A DNA stretch of 64,000 nucleotides from CAMLFJ01 sp035524955 (GCA_035524955.1 DATLFG010000072.1:62001-126000), one strand, 5' to 3'. Shown: positions 33,694-42,064, counted from the first letter of the stretch. Notes: a model not told the origin generated them from the sequence alone. Numbers and translations: made by a program.

Positions 33694-34080
33694 ATGCCTG
33701 ATCCGGAGATTCGTCCGGCCACCATCCTGGTCGTCGAGGACGAGGAAGAAGTGCGCGCGCTCGCCCGCGACGTCCTCGAGATGAACGGGTACCGGGTGCT
33801 GGAGGCGCTCGACGTAGCGGACGCCACGCGGCTCTCCGAGACTCATCCCGGCACGATCGACCTGCTGATCACCGACGTGGTGATGCCGGGCACGAGCGGC
33901 CCGGAGCTCGCGCGGCGGCTGCGCGTGCATCGCCCCGGGCTCCGCGTGCTCTGCATGTCGGGCTACCCGGAGAGCGCGGACCAGCGGATCGAGGGCGAGG
34001 CGGGCTGGAACGCCTGGCTGCAGAAGCCCTTCACGCCCGACGTCCTGATGGAAAAGGTGCGCGACTGCCTCACCAGCTGA
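33694..34080 (+). CDS. Single-domain response regulator
   Basis: A 128-residue receiver domain with acidic triad EDEEE near 15-19, phospho-acceptor D61 in LITDVVMPG and lysine in WLQKPFTP. It resembles the C-terminal receiver found in hybrid GAF/PAS kinases, and its position after the kinase-regulator pair suggests that it receives phosphate from the same kinase. Its last 11 nt overlap the convergent small membrane protein gene. Confidence 0.85.
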   Translation: MPDPEIRPATILVVEDEEEVRALARDVLEMNGYRVLEALDVADATRLSETHPGTIDLLITDVVMPGTSGPELARRLRVHRPGLRVLCMSGYPESADQRIEGEAGWNAWLQKPFTPDVLMEKVRDCLTS

Positions 34081-34321
34081 GGACGCCGGTCTTCCAGTAG
34101 CCCACGAGCTGCCAGAGGATCCCGCCCACGAACATGACGAGCCCGAGCCCCGCGAGCGCCCGGAACGCGGTGGGCGCCGGGGTCCCGCGGCGCCACTCGC
34201 CCGCGAAGGAGAACCAGAGCGCGGCCAGCAGCAGGGCGCCGACTCCCGCGGCCTGGAGCAGCCAGCCCGCCATCACCCCTATCGTGAACTGCGGATCGAA
34301 GAAGATCGTCGGATGATACAT
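34070..34321 (-). CDS. Small two-helix membrane protein
   Basis: An 83-residue protein with two hydrophobic helices, MAGWLLQAAGVGALLLAALW (about 17-36) and ALAGLGLVMFVGGILWQLVGYW (about 55-76). The ATG at 34321 has AGGAGCG 6 nt upstream, good evidence that it is a real gene although short and without a recognised family. It lies 14 nt downstream of the SDR gene on the same strand and is probably co-transcribed with it. Confidence 0.6.
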   Translation of the reverse strand: MYHPTIFFDPQFTIGVMAGWLLQAAGVGALLLAALWFSFAGEWRRGTPAPTAFRALAGLGLVMFVGGILWQLVGYWKTGVLSW

Positions 34322-34335
34322 GGTCGCTCCTGTGC

Positions 34336-35103
34336 TCAGCGGGGCTGCATGCGGATGGCGCCGTCCAGGCGGATGATCTCGCCGTTGAGCATCGGGTTCT
34401 CGATGATGTGGGCCGCGAGGGCGGCGTACTCGACCGGCCGCCCGAGACGGGGCGGGAAGGGAACCTGCTTGCCCAGCGAGAGCCGCGCGGGCTCGGGCAG
34501 GCCGGCCAGCATCGGCGTCTCGAAGAGGCCGGGGGCGATCGTCATGACCCGGATGCCCAGCTCGGCCAGGTCGCGGGCGATCGGCAGCGTCATGCCGACT
34601 ACGCCGCCCTTGGAGGCGGAGTAGGCGGCCTGGCCGATCTGGCCGTCGAAGGCGGCCACGGAGGCGGTGTTGATCACCACCCCGCGCTCGCCCTCGGCGT
34701 TGGGCGCGTTCTTGGCCATCTGGGCGGCGGCGAGCCGGATGCAGTTGAAGGTACCGATCAGGTTGACCTGGATGGTGCGGGCGAAGCCGGCCAGGTCGGC
34801 GGGCCCCCGCTTGCCGAAGGTCTTGTCCGCGGTGCCGATGCCCGCGCAGTTGACGAGCGCGCTGACCGCCCCGAACCGCGCCACCGCCGCCGCGAGCGCC
34901 GCGGCGACCTCGTCGGCGCTGGTGACGTCGGCGGGCCCGAAGAGAGCCCGCTCGCCGAGCGCCGCGGCGACCTGCGCGCCAGGCGACTTCGCGAGGTCGA
35001 GCAGTACCACGGCGCCACCGCCGCCGTGCAGGCGCTCCGCGGTCGCCCGGCCGAGGCCGGACGCGCCGCCCGTGATCACCGTGGTCGATCCCGCGATCTG
35101 CAT
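34336..35103 (-). CDS. Short-chain dehydrogenase, 3-hydroxyacyl-CoA dehydrogenase type 2-like
   Basis: A 255-residue SDR with the NAD motif TGGASGLG, the NCAGIG strand, catalytic serine in INTASVAAFDGQ and the YSASKGG Tyr-Lys pair. The long region after the active site, APGLFETPMLAGLPEPARLSLGKQVPFPPRLGRP, matches 17-beta-HSD10/3-hydroxy-2-methylbutyryl-CoA dehydrogenase types, which oxidise short or branched 3-hydroxyacyl-CoA. GGAGGAGGAGG immediately upstream of the ATG at 35103 fixes the start. It is divergent from rnd. Confidence 0.88.
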   Translation of the reverse strand: MQIAGSTTVITGGASGLGRATAERLHGGGGAVVLLDLAKSPGAQVAAALGERALFGPADVTSADEVAAALAAAVARFGAVSALVNCAGIGTADKTFGKRGPADLAGFARTIQVNLIGTFNCIRLAAAQMAKNAPNAEGERGVVINTASVAAFDGQIGQAAYSASKGGVVGMTLPIARDLAELGIRVMTIAPGLFETPMLAGLPEPARLSLGKQVPFPPRLGRPVEYAALAAHIIENPMLNGEIIRLDGAIRMQPR

Positions 35104-35144
35104 GCCGTCCTCCTCCTCCGGGGGCTCTGTCGCCGACGGTGTAG

Positions 35145-35150
35145 TATAAC
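35145..35150 (+). promoter_or_regulatory. Candidate -10 box for rnd
   Basis: TATAAC lies 10 nt before the rnd ATG in the 57-bp divergent gap, implying a nearly leaderless message like that proposed for ettA and livG. No convincing -35 box. Confidence 0.3.
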
Positions 35151-35160
35151 CGAGCCGACG

Positions 35161-36297
35161 ATGCCGCTTCCCCTCTGGATCCGGACCCCCGAAGCCCTGG
35201 AGATGCTGGCCCGCGAGCTCGAAGGCGCGGGCGCGCTGGCCATCGACACCGAGGCCGACAGCCTGCATCACTACCCCGGCAAGCTCTGCCTGGTGCAGGT
35301 GGCCGACGCGCGCGGGCGCGGGCACCTGGTGGATCCGCTCGCGCTGCGCGACCTCTCACCCCTCGGGCCCGTGCTGGCGGATCCGGGTACCCTCAAGGTC
35401 CTGCACGCCGCCGACAACGACCTGGCCTATCTCAAGCGCCTGTACGGCGTGACGGTGGTCTCGCTCTTCGATACCGCGGTGGCCGCGCGGTTCCTCGGTG
35501 CCCCCGCGCTCGGGCTCGAAGGGCTGCTCACCCAGTACCTGGGGGTGACCGCGGTGAAGTCGCGCCAGAAGGACGACTGGTCCCGGCGGCCGCTGACCGC
35601 CGCGCAGGAGGATTACGCCCTCGACGACGTGCTCCATCTCATCCCGCTGCGGGAGCGCCTGCTCGAAGCCCTCCACGCGATCGGGCGGGCGCAGTGGGTG
35701 GAGGAGGAGTGCGCGGGGCTGGCCGCGCTGGTGGTGCCCGACAAGCCGGTGGATCCCGACGCCTACATGAAGCTCAAGGGCGCCCGCGAGCTGGACGCGC
35801 GCGGGCTCGCGGTGCTGCGCGAGCTGAACGCCGCGCGCGAGATCCTGGCGCTGCGCCTCGATCGCCCGCCGTTCATGATCGTGGGCAACGAGAGCCTGGT
35901 GGCCCTCGCGGCCCGCCGGCCCCTGGACGCCGAGGGCATCCTGGCGGTGCCGGGCTGCACCCCGCCGGTGGTACGCCGCGCCGGCCCCGCCATCCTCGAC
36001 GCGATCGCGCGCGGGCTCGCGCTGCCCGACGCGGACCTCCCGGCCTACCGCCCGAGCCCTCGGCCCCACGTGCCCGGGGTGGTGCGGCGGCGCGCGGAGG
36101 CCCTACGCGAGTGGCGGGCCAAGGCGGCGAAGGAGATCGGCCTCGAGCCGGGCGTGCTCTTTCCCCAGCGCCTCATCGACCGGCTCGCCGCGACGCCGCC
36201 CGCCGATCTTGGCGCGCTGCGACAGGTCGAGGGCGTGCGCGACTGGCGCGTCGGCCTGTTCGGCGCCGATCTGCTGAAGGCGCTCGCGGTCCCCTGA
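35161..36297 (+). CDS. rnd: Ribonuclease D
   Basis: A 378-residue 3'-5' exoribonuclease of the DEDDy class that trims tRNA precursors and stable RNAs. ALAIDTEADSLHHYPGKLCLVQ holds the first Asp/Glu pair, LHAADNDLAYLKRLYG the second acidic site, and YALDDVLHLIPL the Tyr...Asp motif. The HRDC domain follows (about 205-280, VLRELNAAREILALRLDRPP). The ATG at 35161 begins the domain; a longer open frame upstream is antisense to the SDR gene and is rejected. Confidence 0.93.
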   Translation: MPLPLWIRTPEALEMLARELEGAGALAIDTEADSLHHYPGKLCLVQVADARGRGHLVDPLALRDLSPLGPVLADPGTLKVLHAADNDLAYLKRLYGVTVVSLFDTAVAARFLGAPALGLEGLLTQYLGVTAVKSRQKDDWSRRPLTAAQEDYALDDVLHLIPLRERLLEALHAIGRAQWVEEECAGLAALVVPDKPVDPDAYMKLKGARELDARGLAVLRELNAAREILALRLDRPPFMIVGNESLVALAARRPLDAEGILAVPGCTPPVVRRAGPAILDAIARGLALPDADLPAYRPSPRPHVPGVVRRRAEALREWRAKAAKEIGLEPGVLFPQRLIDRLAATPPADLGALRQVEGVRDWRVGLFGADLLKALAVP

Positions 36298-36386
36298 CGC
36301 TGCGGCTCCCGCCCGCTTGCCCTCGGTACCGGTTGGTGGTACCGGTGGGGTCACGATCCGGATCTGCAGTGGAAGGGAGGATTCCC

Positions 36387-37343
36387 ATGGCCTCCGATTC
36401 CCGGTATTTCCGCGAGGGTATCATCGCCGGCCTGATCGGTGCCGCGCTCGTGGCCGTCTGGTTCCTCATCTACGACGCGGCGCTCGGCCGGCCGTTCCGC
36501 ACGCCCTCGCTGCTCGGCGCCGCCGCATTCCAGGGAGTGAGCGATCCGGCGGCGGTGCCCACCGCGGCCCAGCTGGTCGTGCAGTACACCGTGCTGCACG
36601 GCGTGGTGTTCGCTCTGATCGGCGTGCTCATCGCGTACCTGATCGTCTCGGCCCAGCGCGAGCCGAGCCGCGTGCTGACCCTGTTCATCGCGCTGCTGTG
36701 CTTCGAGGTGTTCTTCCTGGCGGTGCTCACGTGGCTCGCCCACCCGGTGCTCGGCGAGCTCGCCTGGTGGACGATCCTCACCGCCAACGCGCTGGCCGCC
36801 GGCGGCATGCTCATCTACCTCTTCGTGGGCCACCGCGCGCTCGGGCGCGCCCTGCTGGGGCCGCTCTGGACGGGCGTCGTGCGCGAGGGCATCGTCGGGG
36901 CGCTGCTGGGCGCGGTCGCGGTCGCGCTCTGGTTCCTGGCCTACGACGCGGCGGCGGGGGCGCCGCTGCGCACGCCGGCCCTGCTGGGCGCCGCGGTGTT
37001 CCACGGCCTGCGTGACCCGGGCGCGCTCGTGATCACGATGCCCCTGGTGCTGCAGTACACGGTGGTTCACGGCGCCGTCTTCATCCTCTTCGGTCTCGCG
37101 GCGGCCGGAATGCTGGCGCTGGCCGATCGCGAGCCGCGGCTGCTCTTCGCCTTCGTCATGCTCTTCTGCTGCTTCGAGGTCTTCTTCGCGGCGATGCTGG
37201 CGATCCTCGCCGAGTGGATGCTCGAGGTGGTCCCCTGGTGGAGCATCCTCGCGGGCAACCTGCTCGCTGCCGTCGTCATGATGGGCTACTTCTTCCGCGG
37301 CCATCGGGTCACCTGGCACGAGTTCATCCACGCGCGCCGCTAG
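36387..37343 (+). CDS. Internally duplicated polytopic membrane protein
   Basis: A 318-residue protein of two homologous halves of about 160 residues, each with about four transmembrane helices. REGIIAGLIGAALVAVWFLI (near 9) matches REGIVGALLGAVAVALWFLA (near 171), FRTPSLLGAAAFQG matches LRTPALLGAAVFHG, and both halves end in a short W-W-containing helix and a GHR motif. GGGAGG precedes the ATG. The family is not recognised; an inverted or parallel tandem duplication is typical of transporters and channels. Divergence between the halves is moderate. Confidence 0.7.
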   Translation: MASDSRYFREGIIAGLIGAALVAVWFLIYDAALGRPFRTPSLLGAAAFQGVSDPAAVPTAAQLVVQYTVLHGVVFALIGVLIAYLIVSAQREPSRVLTLFIALLCFEVFFLAVLTWLAHPVLGELAWWTILTANALAAGGMLIYLFVGHRALGRALLGPLWTGVVREGIVGALLGAVAVALWFLAYDAAAGAPLRTPALLGAAVFHGLRDPGALVITMPLVLQYTVVHGAVFILFGLAAAGMLALADREPRLLFAFVMLFCCFEVFFAAMLAILAEWMLEVVPWWSILAGNLLAAVVMMGYFFRGHRVTWHEFIHARR

Positions 37344-37347
37344 CTCC

Positions 37348-37432
37348 GGGGTCAGGTCTTACATTCCGACATTTTGGAACGTGAGGGCCGGCCCGCGCCT
37401 CGCGAAAATGTCGGAATGTAAGACCTGACCCC
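37348..37432. repeat. Perfect 28-bp inverted repeat, REP-like element
   Basis: Arms at 37348-37375 and 37405-37432 are exact reverse complements, beginning GGGGTCAGGTCTTACATTCC, with a 29-nt spacer. The GGGGTCAGGTCTT terminus is, from general knowledge, typical of palindromes mobilised by REP-associated tyrosine transposases. It lies 4 nt after a stop codon and 54 nt before the SDR start. No transposase is in the window. Confidence 0.85.
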
Positions 37433-37486
37433 AATGTAGACTTCTGCCACGACGCGACACACGACACTGGTGAGGAGGCGAGCATC

Positions 37487-38251
37487 GTGGCCGACGGGGC
37501 GCTGAAGGGGCGGGTGGCGGTGGTGACAGGTGGCAACGGGGGGATCGGCCTCGGCATGGCCCGGGGGTTCGCGGCCGCCGGCGCGGCGGTCGTGGTCTCG
37601 GGGCGCAACGCGGAGAAGAGCCGGGGTGCGGTCGCCGAGCTCACCAAGCTGGGCGCTTCGGCGGTGGCGATCGAGGCCGACGTGGCCGACGAGGCCGCGG
37701 TGAACGCGCTGGTGGGCGCCACCGTGGATCGCTTCGGCCGCCTCGACGTCCTCGTCAACAACGCGGGCATGAACATCCGCAAGCCGGTGCACGAGCTGAC
37801 TCTCGGGGAGTGGCGCCAGGTGCTCGACACCAACCTCACCAGCGCCTTCCTGACGAGCCGCGCGGTGTACCCGATCATGAAGAAGAACGGGGGCGGGAAG
37901 ATCATCAACATCGGGTCCATGATGTCGATCTTCGGCGCCTCCTTCGCGCCCGCCTACGCCGCCTCCAAGGGCGGCATCGTCCAGCTCACCAAGGCGACCG
38001 CGTCGGCGTGGGCCCGCGACAACATCCAGGTCAACGCGGTGCTGCCCGGCTGGATCGACACCGAGCTCACCACCAACGCGCGGCGTGAGGTCCAGGGCCT
38101 CCACGAGCGCGTGCTCGCGCGCACGCCCGCCGCGCGCTGGGGCGTGCCCGACGATCTCTCCGGCATCGCGGTGTTTCTCGGCGGTCCCGCCTCCGATTTC
38201 GTCACCGGTACCGCGATTCCCGTGGACGGAGGCTATTCGATCCAGGGCTGA
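37487..38251 (+). CDS. Short-chain dehydrogenase/reductase
   Basis: A 254-residue classical SDR with TGGNGGIGLG (cofactor), NNAGMN, the catalytic Ser region INIGSMMSIFG, YAASKGG, and the usual C-terminal TGTAIPVDGGYSIQG. It is closest in style to gluconate 5-dehydrogenase and 2-deoxy-D-gluconate 3-dehydrogenases, but FabG-like ketoreductase activity cannot be excluded, which matters because the ketosynthase cluster begins less than 1 kb downstream. The GTG start at 37487 has GAGGAGG upstream. Confidence 0.85.
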   Translation: MADGALKGRVAVVTGGNGGIGLGMARGFAAAGAAVVVSGRNAEKSRGAVAELTKLGASAVAIEADVADEAAVNALVGATVDRFGRLDVLVNNAGMNIRKPVHELTLGEWRQVLDTNLTSAFLTSRAVYPIMKKNGGGKIINIGSMMSIFGASFAPAYAASKGGIVQLTKATASAWARDNIQVNAVLPGWIDTELTTNARREVQGLHERVLARTPAARWGVPDDLSGIAVFLGGPASDFVTGTAIPVDGGYSIQG

Positions 38252-38276
38252 AGTGCGGTACACTGCACGACGCGTG

Positions 38277-39050
38277 ATGTGGGCGTCGGCACGACTCTTC
38301 CTGCTGGCCGTGGTGGTGTCCGGCTGTGCGTCGGCCGCCCCGATCGACGCGGCGGTCCGCCGCCCGGCCCCGCCCGACCTGCTGCGCTTCGGGGTGGATA
38401 CCTTCGCGTTCGCCAACGAGAGCCGCAGCAAGAATCGCGGCAAGCCCGACCTCTACGCCAACTACTGCTTCGTGATGGCGCGGGGCGTGACGCAGTTCCA
38501 GCGCTTCGCCCGCTTCGATCCGGCCGCGCCCCGGCTCACCGCCGAGGAGTACGTGGCGCGCGTCCGGCAGGTGGTCGCCAATGCGCCCTGGGCCGAGTCG
38601 TGGCCCCCCGACCGCCGCATCGTGATCCCCGGCTACGCCTCGCTGCACGAGTTCTCCCGCGCCCAGGAGGCGGCGGTGAAGACGGGGATGGTCGGGCGAT
38701 TCTGGACGCTCGTGCACTGGACCAACTGGCGGGTGGTGTTCCCGTTCCCGCGCTGGCAGCAGGAGCGCGTCGCGCGCGAGGCGCTCGCCGAGCTGAGCGA
38801 AGGGCGGCCGGTGCAGCTCCTCGTGACGAACTTCCCGACGTGGGAGCTCAACCACACCGTGCTCGCCTACGCGTACGAGCTCGACGCGGCGGGCAACGTG
38901 CGGTTCACGGTCTACGACCCGAACGATCCCGCCCGCGCCGGGCGCGTCACCTTCGATCGGACCGCGCGCCGCTTCGAGGCGACCCGGCTCCACGACACGG
39001 AGCGGGGGCCGATCCGCGCGTTCCGCATGTACTACTGGGCCCTGCTCTAG
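38277..39050 (+). CDS. Lipoprotein with possible papain-like (C39-type) Cys-His-Asp set
   Basis: A 257-residue lipoprotein: residues 1-17 are hydrophobic, ending in the lipobox VVSGC. The mature part has a cysteine in LYANYCFVMARG, a histidine in ELNHTVLAYAYE and an aspartate in FTVYDPNDP, the spacing and context seen in C39-like thiol peptidases. Catalysis is inference only. It sits 4 nt before the LpxL-type gene and may be the first gene of the ketosynthase operon. No family name can be given with certainty. Confidence 0.55.
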   Translation: MWASARLFLLAVVVSGCASAAPIDAAVRRPAPPDLLRFGVDTFAFANESRSKNRGKPDLYANYCFVMARGVTQFQRFARFDPAAPRLTAEEYVARVRQVVANAPWAESWPPDRRIVIPGYASLHEFSRAQEAAVKTGMVGRFWTLVHWTNWRVVFPFPRWQQERVAREALAELSEGRPVQLLVTNFPTWELNHTVLAYAYELDAAGNVRFTVYDPNDPARAGRVTFDRTARRFEATRLHDTERGPIRAFRMYYWALL

Positions 39051-39054
39051 GCCG

Positions 39055-39963
39055 ATGGCGAGCGAGCCCGCCGCGCCCGACTGGTATTCGCATGGACTCA
39101 ACCGGGTGGCCTACTACCGGCTGGCGAGCGCCGCCGCGGCGGCGCTGCCTCGCTCCGCGCGCCTGCGGATCGCGCGCGCGCTCGGCCGGCTGCTCGCGCG
39201 CGCGCTGCCCGCGGAGCGCCGGGCGGTGCGGAGCAACCTCGGGCGCGTGCTCGCGGGATCGGGGCCCGCCCTGATCGAGGCGCAGGTGGCGGAGACGTTC
39301 GCCAACTTCGGGGCCTTCTTCGCGGATCTCCTCACCCTCAACCGCCGCCCGGGCGCTGACCTCCGCGCCTTCGTCGCGTCCGCCGACGGGGAGCATCACC
39401 TCGACGCGGGCCTCGTGTCCGGGCGGGGCGTGGTGCTGCTCACCGCACACCTCGGCAACTGGGAGCTCGCGGGGCGGCTCCTGTCGTCCCGCGGCGGCCG
39501 CACCGCCCACGTGGTGCTCTCCGCCGAGCAGGACGCCGCGCTCGAGCGTTACCTCCGTCTCGACGGCCCGCAGCTCCGCTTCGTGACGCGCCACCACGCC
39601 ACCTCCACGCTCGGCCTGCTCGCCGCGCTCCGGCGCGCCGAGCTGGTGGCGATGCAGGCAGACCGGCCCAGCGGCGGGCGGGGCGACGCGATCGTGCCCT
39701 TCTTCGGCGAGCCCGCCGCGTTTCCGCTGGGGCCCTTCGTGCTGGCCCGGGCGGCGGGCGCGGCGGTGGTGCCCGCCTTCTGTGCGATGGCGCCGAGCGG
39801 CCGCTATCGGCTCGAGATCGATCCGCCGATCTGGGTCAAGCCCGGCGAGGAGCAGGCCGGCCTCACCACCGTGGTCGCCGCGCTGGAGCGCGTGATCCGC
39901 GCGCAGCCCACCCAGTGGTTCAACTTCTTCGACGCATGGAGCCCGCCCGGTGGCCACCCCTGA
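39055..39963 (+). CDS. LpxL/HtrB-family acyltransferase
   Basis: A 302-residue inner-membrane acyltransferase. The HX4E catalytic motif is intact in LLTAHLGNWELAG, followed by MQADRPSGGRGDAIVPFFG, which binds the acyl donor. Relatives add secondary acyl chains to lipid A, or attach polyene or fatty acyl groups in aryl-polyene-type clusters. The next gene starts 14 nt before this one ends, so it is translated as part of the ketosynthase operon. It likely transfers the acyl chain made by the synthases downstream. Confidence 0.85.
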   Translation: MASEPAAPDWYSHGLNRVAYYRLASAAAAALPRSARLRIARALGRLLARALPAERRAVRSNLGRVLAGSGPALIEAQVAETFANFGAFFADLLTLNRRPGADLRAFVASADGEHHLDAGLVSGRGVVLLTAHLGNWELAGRLLSSRGGRTAHVVLSAEQDAALERYLRLDGPQLRFVTRHHATSTLGLLAALRRAELVAMQADRPSGGRGDAIVPFFGEPAAFPLGPFVLARAAGAAVVPAFCAMAPSGRYRLEIDPPIWVKPGEEQAGLTTVVAALERVIRAQPTQWFNFFDAWSPPGGHP

Positions 39964-41131
39964 GCGCGTGGTGGTCGCCGCCGCCGGGGTCGTGACCCCG
40001 ATCGGTCAGGACCTCGAGGCGTTCTGGTCCTCGCTGGTCACCGGGGCCTCGGGCATCTCGCAGATCGAGCGCGTGCCGGTGGCCGACCTGCGCGTGCAGC
40101 GGGGCGGCGAGGTCAAGAAGCTCGGCCGCATCAAGGACTGGCGCGGCGTGCCCGAGTGCCGCGCGAGCCGCCTCCTGATCGCGGCCGCCGACGACCTCTG
40201 CGCGCAGGCCGGCTTCCGCCCGCTCCCGCTGGATCCGGCGCGGGTTGGGGTGGTGGTCGGCACCGCCCTGGGCGGCGTGGAGGAGGGGGAGAAGGCGCTC
40301 GCGGGCGACCGCGGGCGTCGGCGGCTGCCGCAGGCGCTCTATGACGGCCCCGGCTGGGCGCTCGCGCGGTGGCTCGGCGCGCGCGGGCCGGTGATCACGG
40401 TGTCCACCGCGTGCGCCTCGGGCGCCACCGCGATGGCGGTCGGCGCCGATCTGCTGCGCGCGGGCGAGGCCGACGCGGTGGTGGCGGGAGGCTACGACGC
40501 GCTCTGCCGGTTCGTGCTGCGCGGCTTCGACGCCCTCCGATCGCTCACGCGCGACGAGGTCCGGCCGTTCGATCGCCGCCGCAGCGGCCTGCTTCTGGGC
40601 GAGGCGGGCGCGCTCGCCCTGCTGGTGCGCGAGCGGGACGCGCGGGGCCCGCGGCTCGGCACCCTGCTGGGTTACGGCAGCGCCAGCGACGGCTTCCACA
40701 TCGCGGCGCCCGAGCCGGAGGGTCGCGGCCTCGAGCGGGCGATCCGCGCCGCGCTCGCCGACGCGCGCGTCTCGGCCGCGGACATCGACCTGGTGAGCGC
40801 GCACGGTACCGCCACCCCGCTCAACGACCCGATCGAGACGGCCGCGCTCAAGCGGGCGCTGGGGCGGCGGGCCCACGAGATCCCGATCAACTCCATCAAG
40901 GGTAGCCTGGGGCACACCATGGGCGCCGCCGCCGCGCTCGAGGCCTTCATGTGTCTGCTGTCGGCGCAGCGGGGCCTGATCCCGCCCACCCTGCACCTGG
41001 AGGAGCCCGATCCGGTGTGCGATCTCGACTACGTGCCGGGCCGGGCGCGTCCGGGGCGGCCCCGCGTCATGCTGAGCACGTCCATGGGGTTCGGCGGCTG
41101 CAACGGGGCCCTCGTGCTCGAGGCCGCCTGA
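39950..41131 (+). CDS. Beta-ketoacyl-ACP synthase, FabF-like, active
   Basis: A 393-residue ketosynthase that condenses acyl and malonyl-ACP units. The full catalytic set is present: C155 in VSTACASGAT, H285 in SAHGTATPLND, K316 and H321 in SIKGSLGHTMGAA. The GTG start overlaps the acyltransferase gene. It is slightly shorter than FabF (about 410). It is the first of four ketosynthase-fold genes in 6 kb and one of the two that keep the catalytic cysteine. Confidence 0.9.
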   Translation: MATPERVVVAAAGVVTPIGQDLEAFWSSLVTGASGISQIERVPVADLRVQRGGEVKKLGRIKDWRGVPECRASRLLIAAADDLCAQAGFRPLPLDPARVGVVVGTALGGVEEGEKALAGDRGRRRLPQALYDGPGWALARWLGARGPVITVSTACASGATAMAVGADLLRAGEADAVVAGGYDALCRFVLRGFDALRSLTRDEVRPFDRRRSGLLLGEAGALALLVRERDARGPRLGTLLGYGSASDGFHIAAPEPEGRGLERAIRAALADARVSAADIDLVSAHGTATPLNDPIETAALKRALGRRAHEIPINSIKGSLGHTMGAAAALEAFMCLLSAQRGLIPPTLHLEEPDPVCDLDYVPGRARPGRPRVMLSTSMGFGGCNGALVLEAA

Positions 41132-42048
41132 TGGGCGCTCCCGCGATCCGGGGCCTCGGCGTCCTGTCCGGGGCAGAGGCAAGGTCCGCCACGACAGGGT
41201 CCGCGGACGGGGGGAGTGCGGGGGCCAATTGCGGCGATTCCACCCAGGTAAAGTCCGCGGACGGGGGGAGTGCGGGGGCCATTTCTGGGCCCCCGCATAC
41301 AATGGGCCTAAAGAACGAAACGGTAGACCGCAAACTCGAGATTCTTACGCTCCCCCGCCCGGACCGCCCGGGCGACCGCTTCCGGCGGTCCACCCGGGAA
41401 TGCCTCCTGGCCCTTGCGGCCGTGGACGCGATGCTTGAAGATGGGAAGGCCTCGCGCGAGGCGATCGCGGGCGAGCGGACGGCCCTGCTGTACGTGACCG
41501 CCGCGGCCTACGGCGCTGCCAACCGCGCGTTCATCGAGCGGCGGGGCGGGGTGATGCACTTCGCCTACACCGCGCCCGCTGTGGTGCCGGCGGAGGTGGC
41601 GATCGAGTTCGGGGTGGCGGGTCCGTACGGCATCCTGATCGGCGGCGCGCCCGCGACGCTCCGGGCCATCGCGCAGGCGGCCCGGCTGCTGGAGGCCGGC
41701 GGCTGCGATCGGGTGCTGGTGCTGGCGGTCGAGATCTTCGAGGAGTGCGCGGATCTCTACACGCGTCATCGCCGGGCCTATCGGTGGCCGCTGGTGGAGA
41801 CCGCGGCGTGCCTGTGGCTGGAGCGCGGCGCGGGGGCGATCTCGCTCGAGTCCGCGCGCGGCGGCCGCCCGGCGGCCGGGCCGGCCGGCGGGGGCGAGCG
41901 CTTTGCGGCGGGCCCGCTCGCCGATCTGCGCGACTGGCGCGCGCGGGCGACGGCCGGTCCGGTCGAGCTGTCGGGACGCTGGCGGGGAGAGCATGCGCGG
42001 CTCCACTGGAGCCGAGAAATTGTCCACGCGCGCGGCAGCGCGGCGTGA
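41131..42048 (+). CDS. Truncated ketosynthase-like protein without catalytic residues
   Basis: A 305-residue protein with the N-terminal thiolase-fold half of a ketosynthase only. ALLYVTAAAYGAANRAF and the FGVAGPYGILIGGAPATLRAIAQ segment align with the nucleophile region, where alanine A173 stands in place of cysteine; the histidine half is missing. Residues 23-56 (TGSADGGSAGAN and so on) are encoded by two copies of a hairpin repeat inserted in frame. The ATG overlaps the previous stop (TGATG), so it is translated in the operon. Its role may be structural, as in chain-length factors, or it may be decaying. Confidence 0.65.
   Translation: MGAPAIRGLGVLSGAEARSATTGSADGGSAGANCGDSTQVKSADGGSAGAISGPPHTMGLKNETVDRKLEILTLPRPDRPGDRFRRSTRECLLALAAVDAMLEDGKASREAIAGERTALLYVTAAAYGAANRAFIERRGGVMHFAYTAPAVVPAEVAIEFGVAGPYGILIGGAPATLRAIAQAARLLEAGGCDRVLVLAVEIFEECADLYTRHRRAYRWPLVETAACLWLERGAGAISLESARGGRPAAGPAGGGERFAAGPLADLRDWRARATAGPVELSGRWRGEHARLHWSREIVHARGSAA
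41199..41297. repeat. GTCCGCGGA hairpin repeat, two tandem copies inside a coding frame
   Basis: Copy A starts GTCCGCGGACGGGGGGAGTG at 41199; copy B starts identically at 41253 and continues into a perfect hairpin, TGCGGGGGCC (41271-41280), ATTTCTG loop, GGCCCCCGCA (41288-41297). Copy A stops after GGGGGCCA and lacks the return arm. Related copies lie at 49509-49594 (reverse orientation) and 53014-53058. The insertion keeps the frame of the ketosynthase-like gene. Confidence 0.85.
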
Positions 42049-42064
42049 AACGGAGGTCGTGTTG

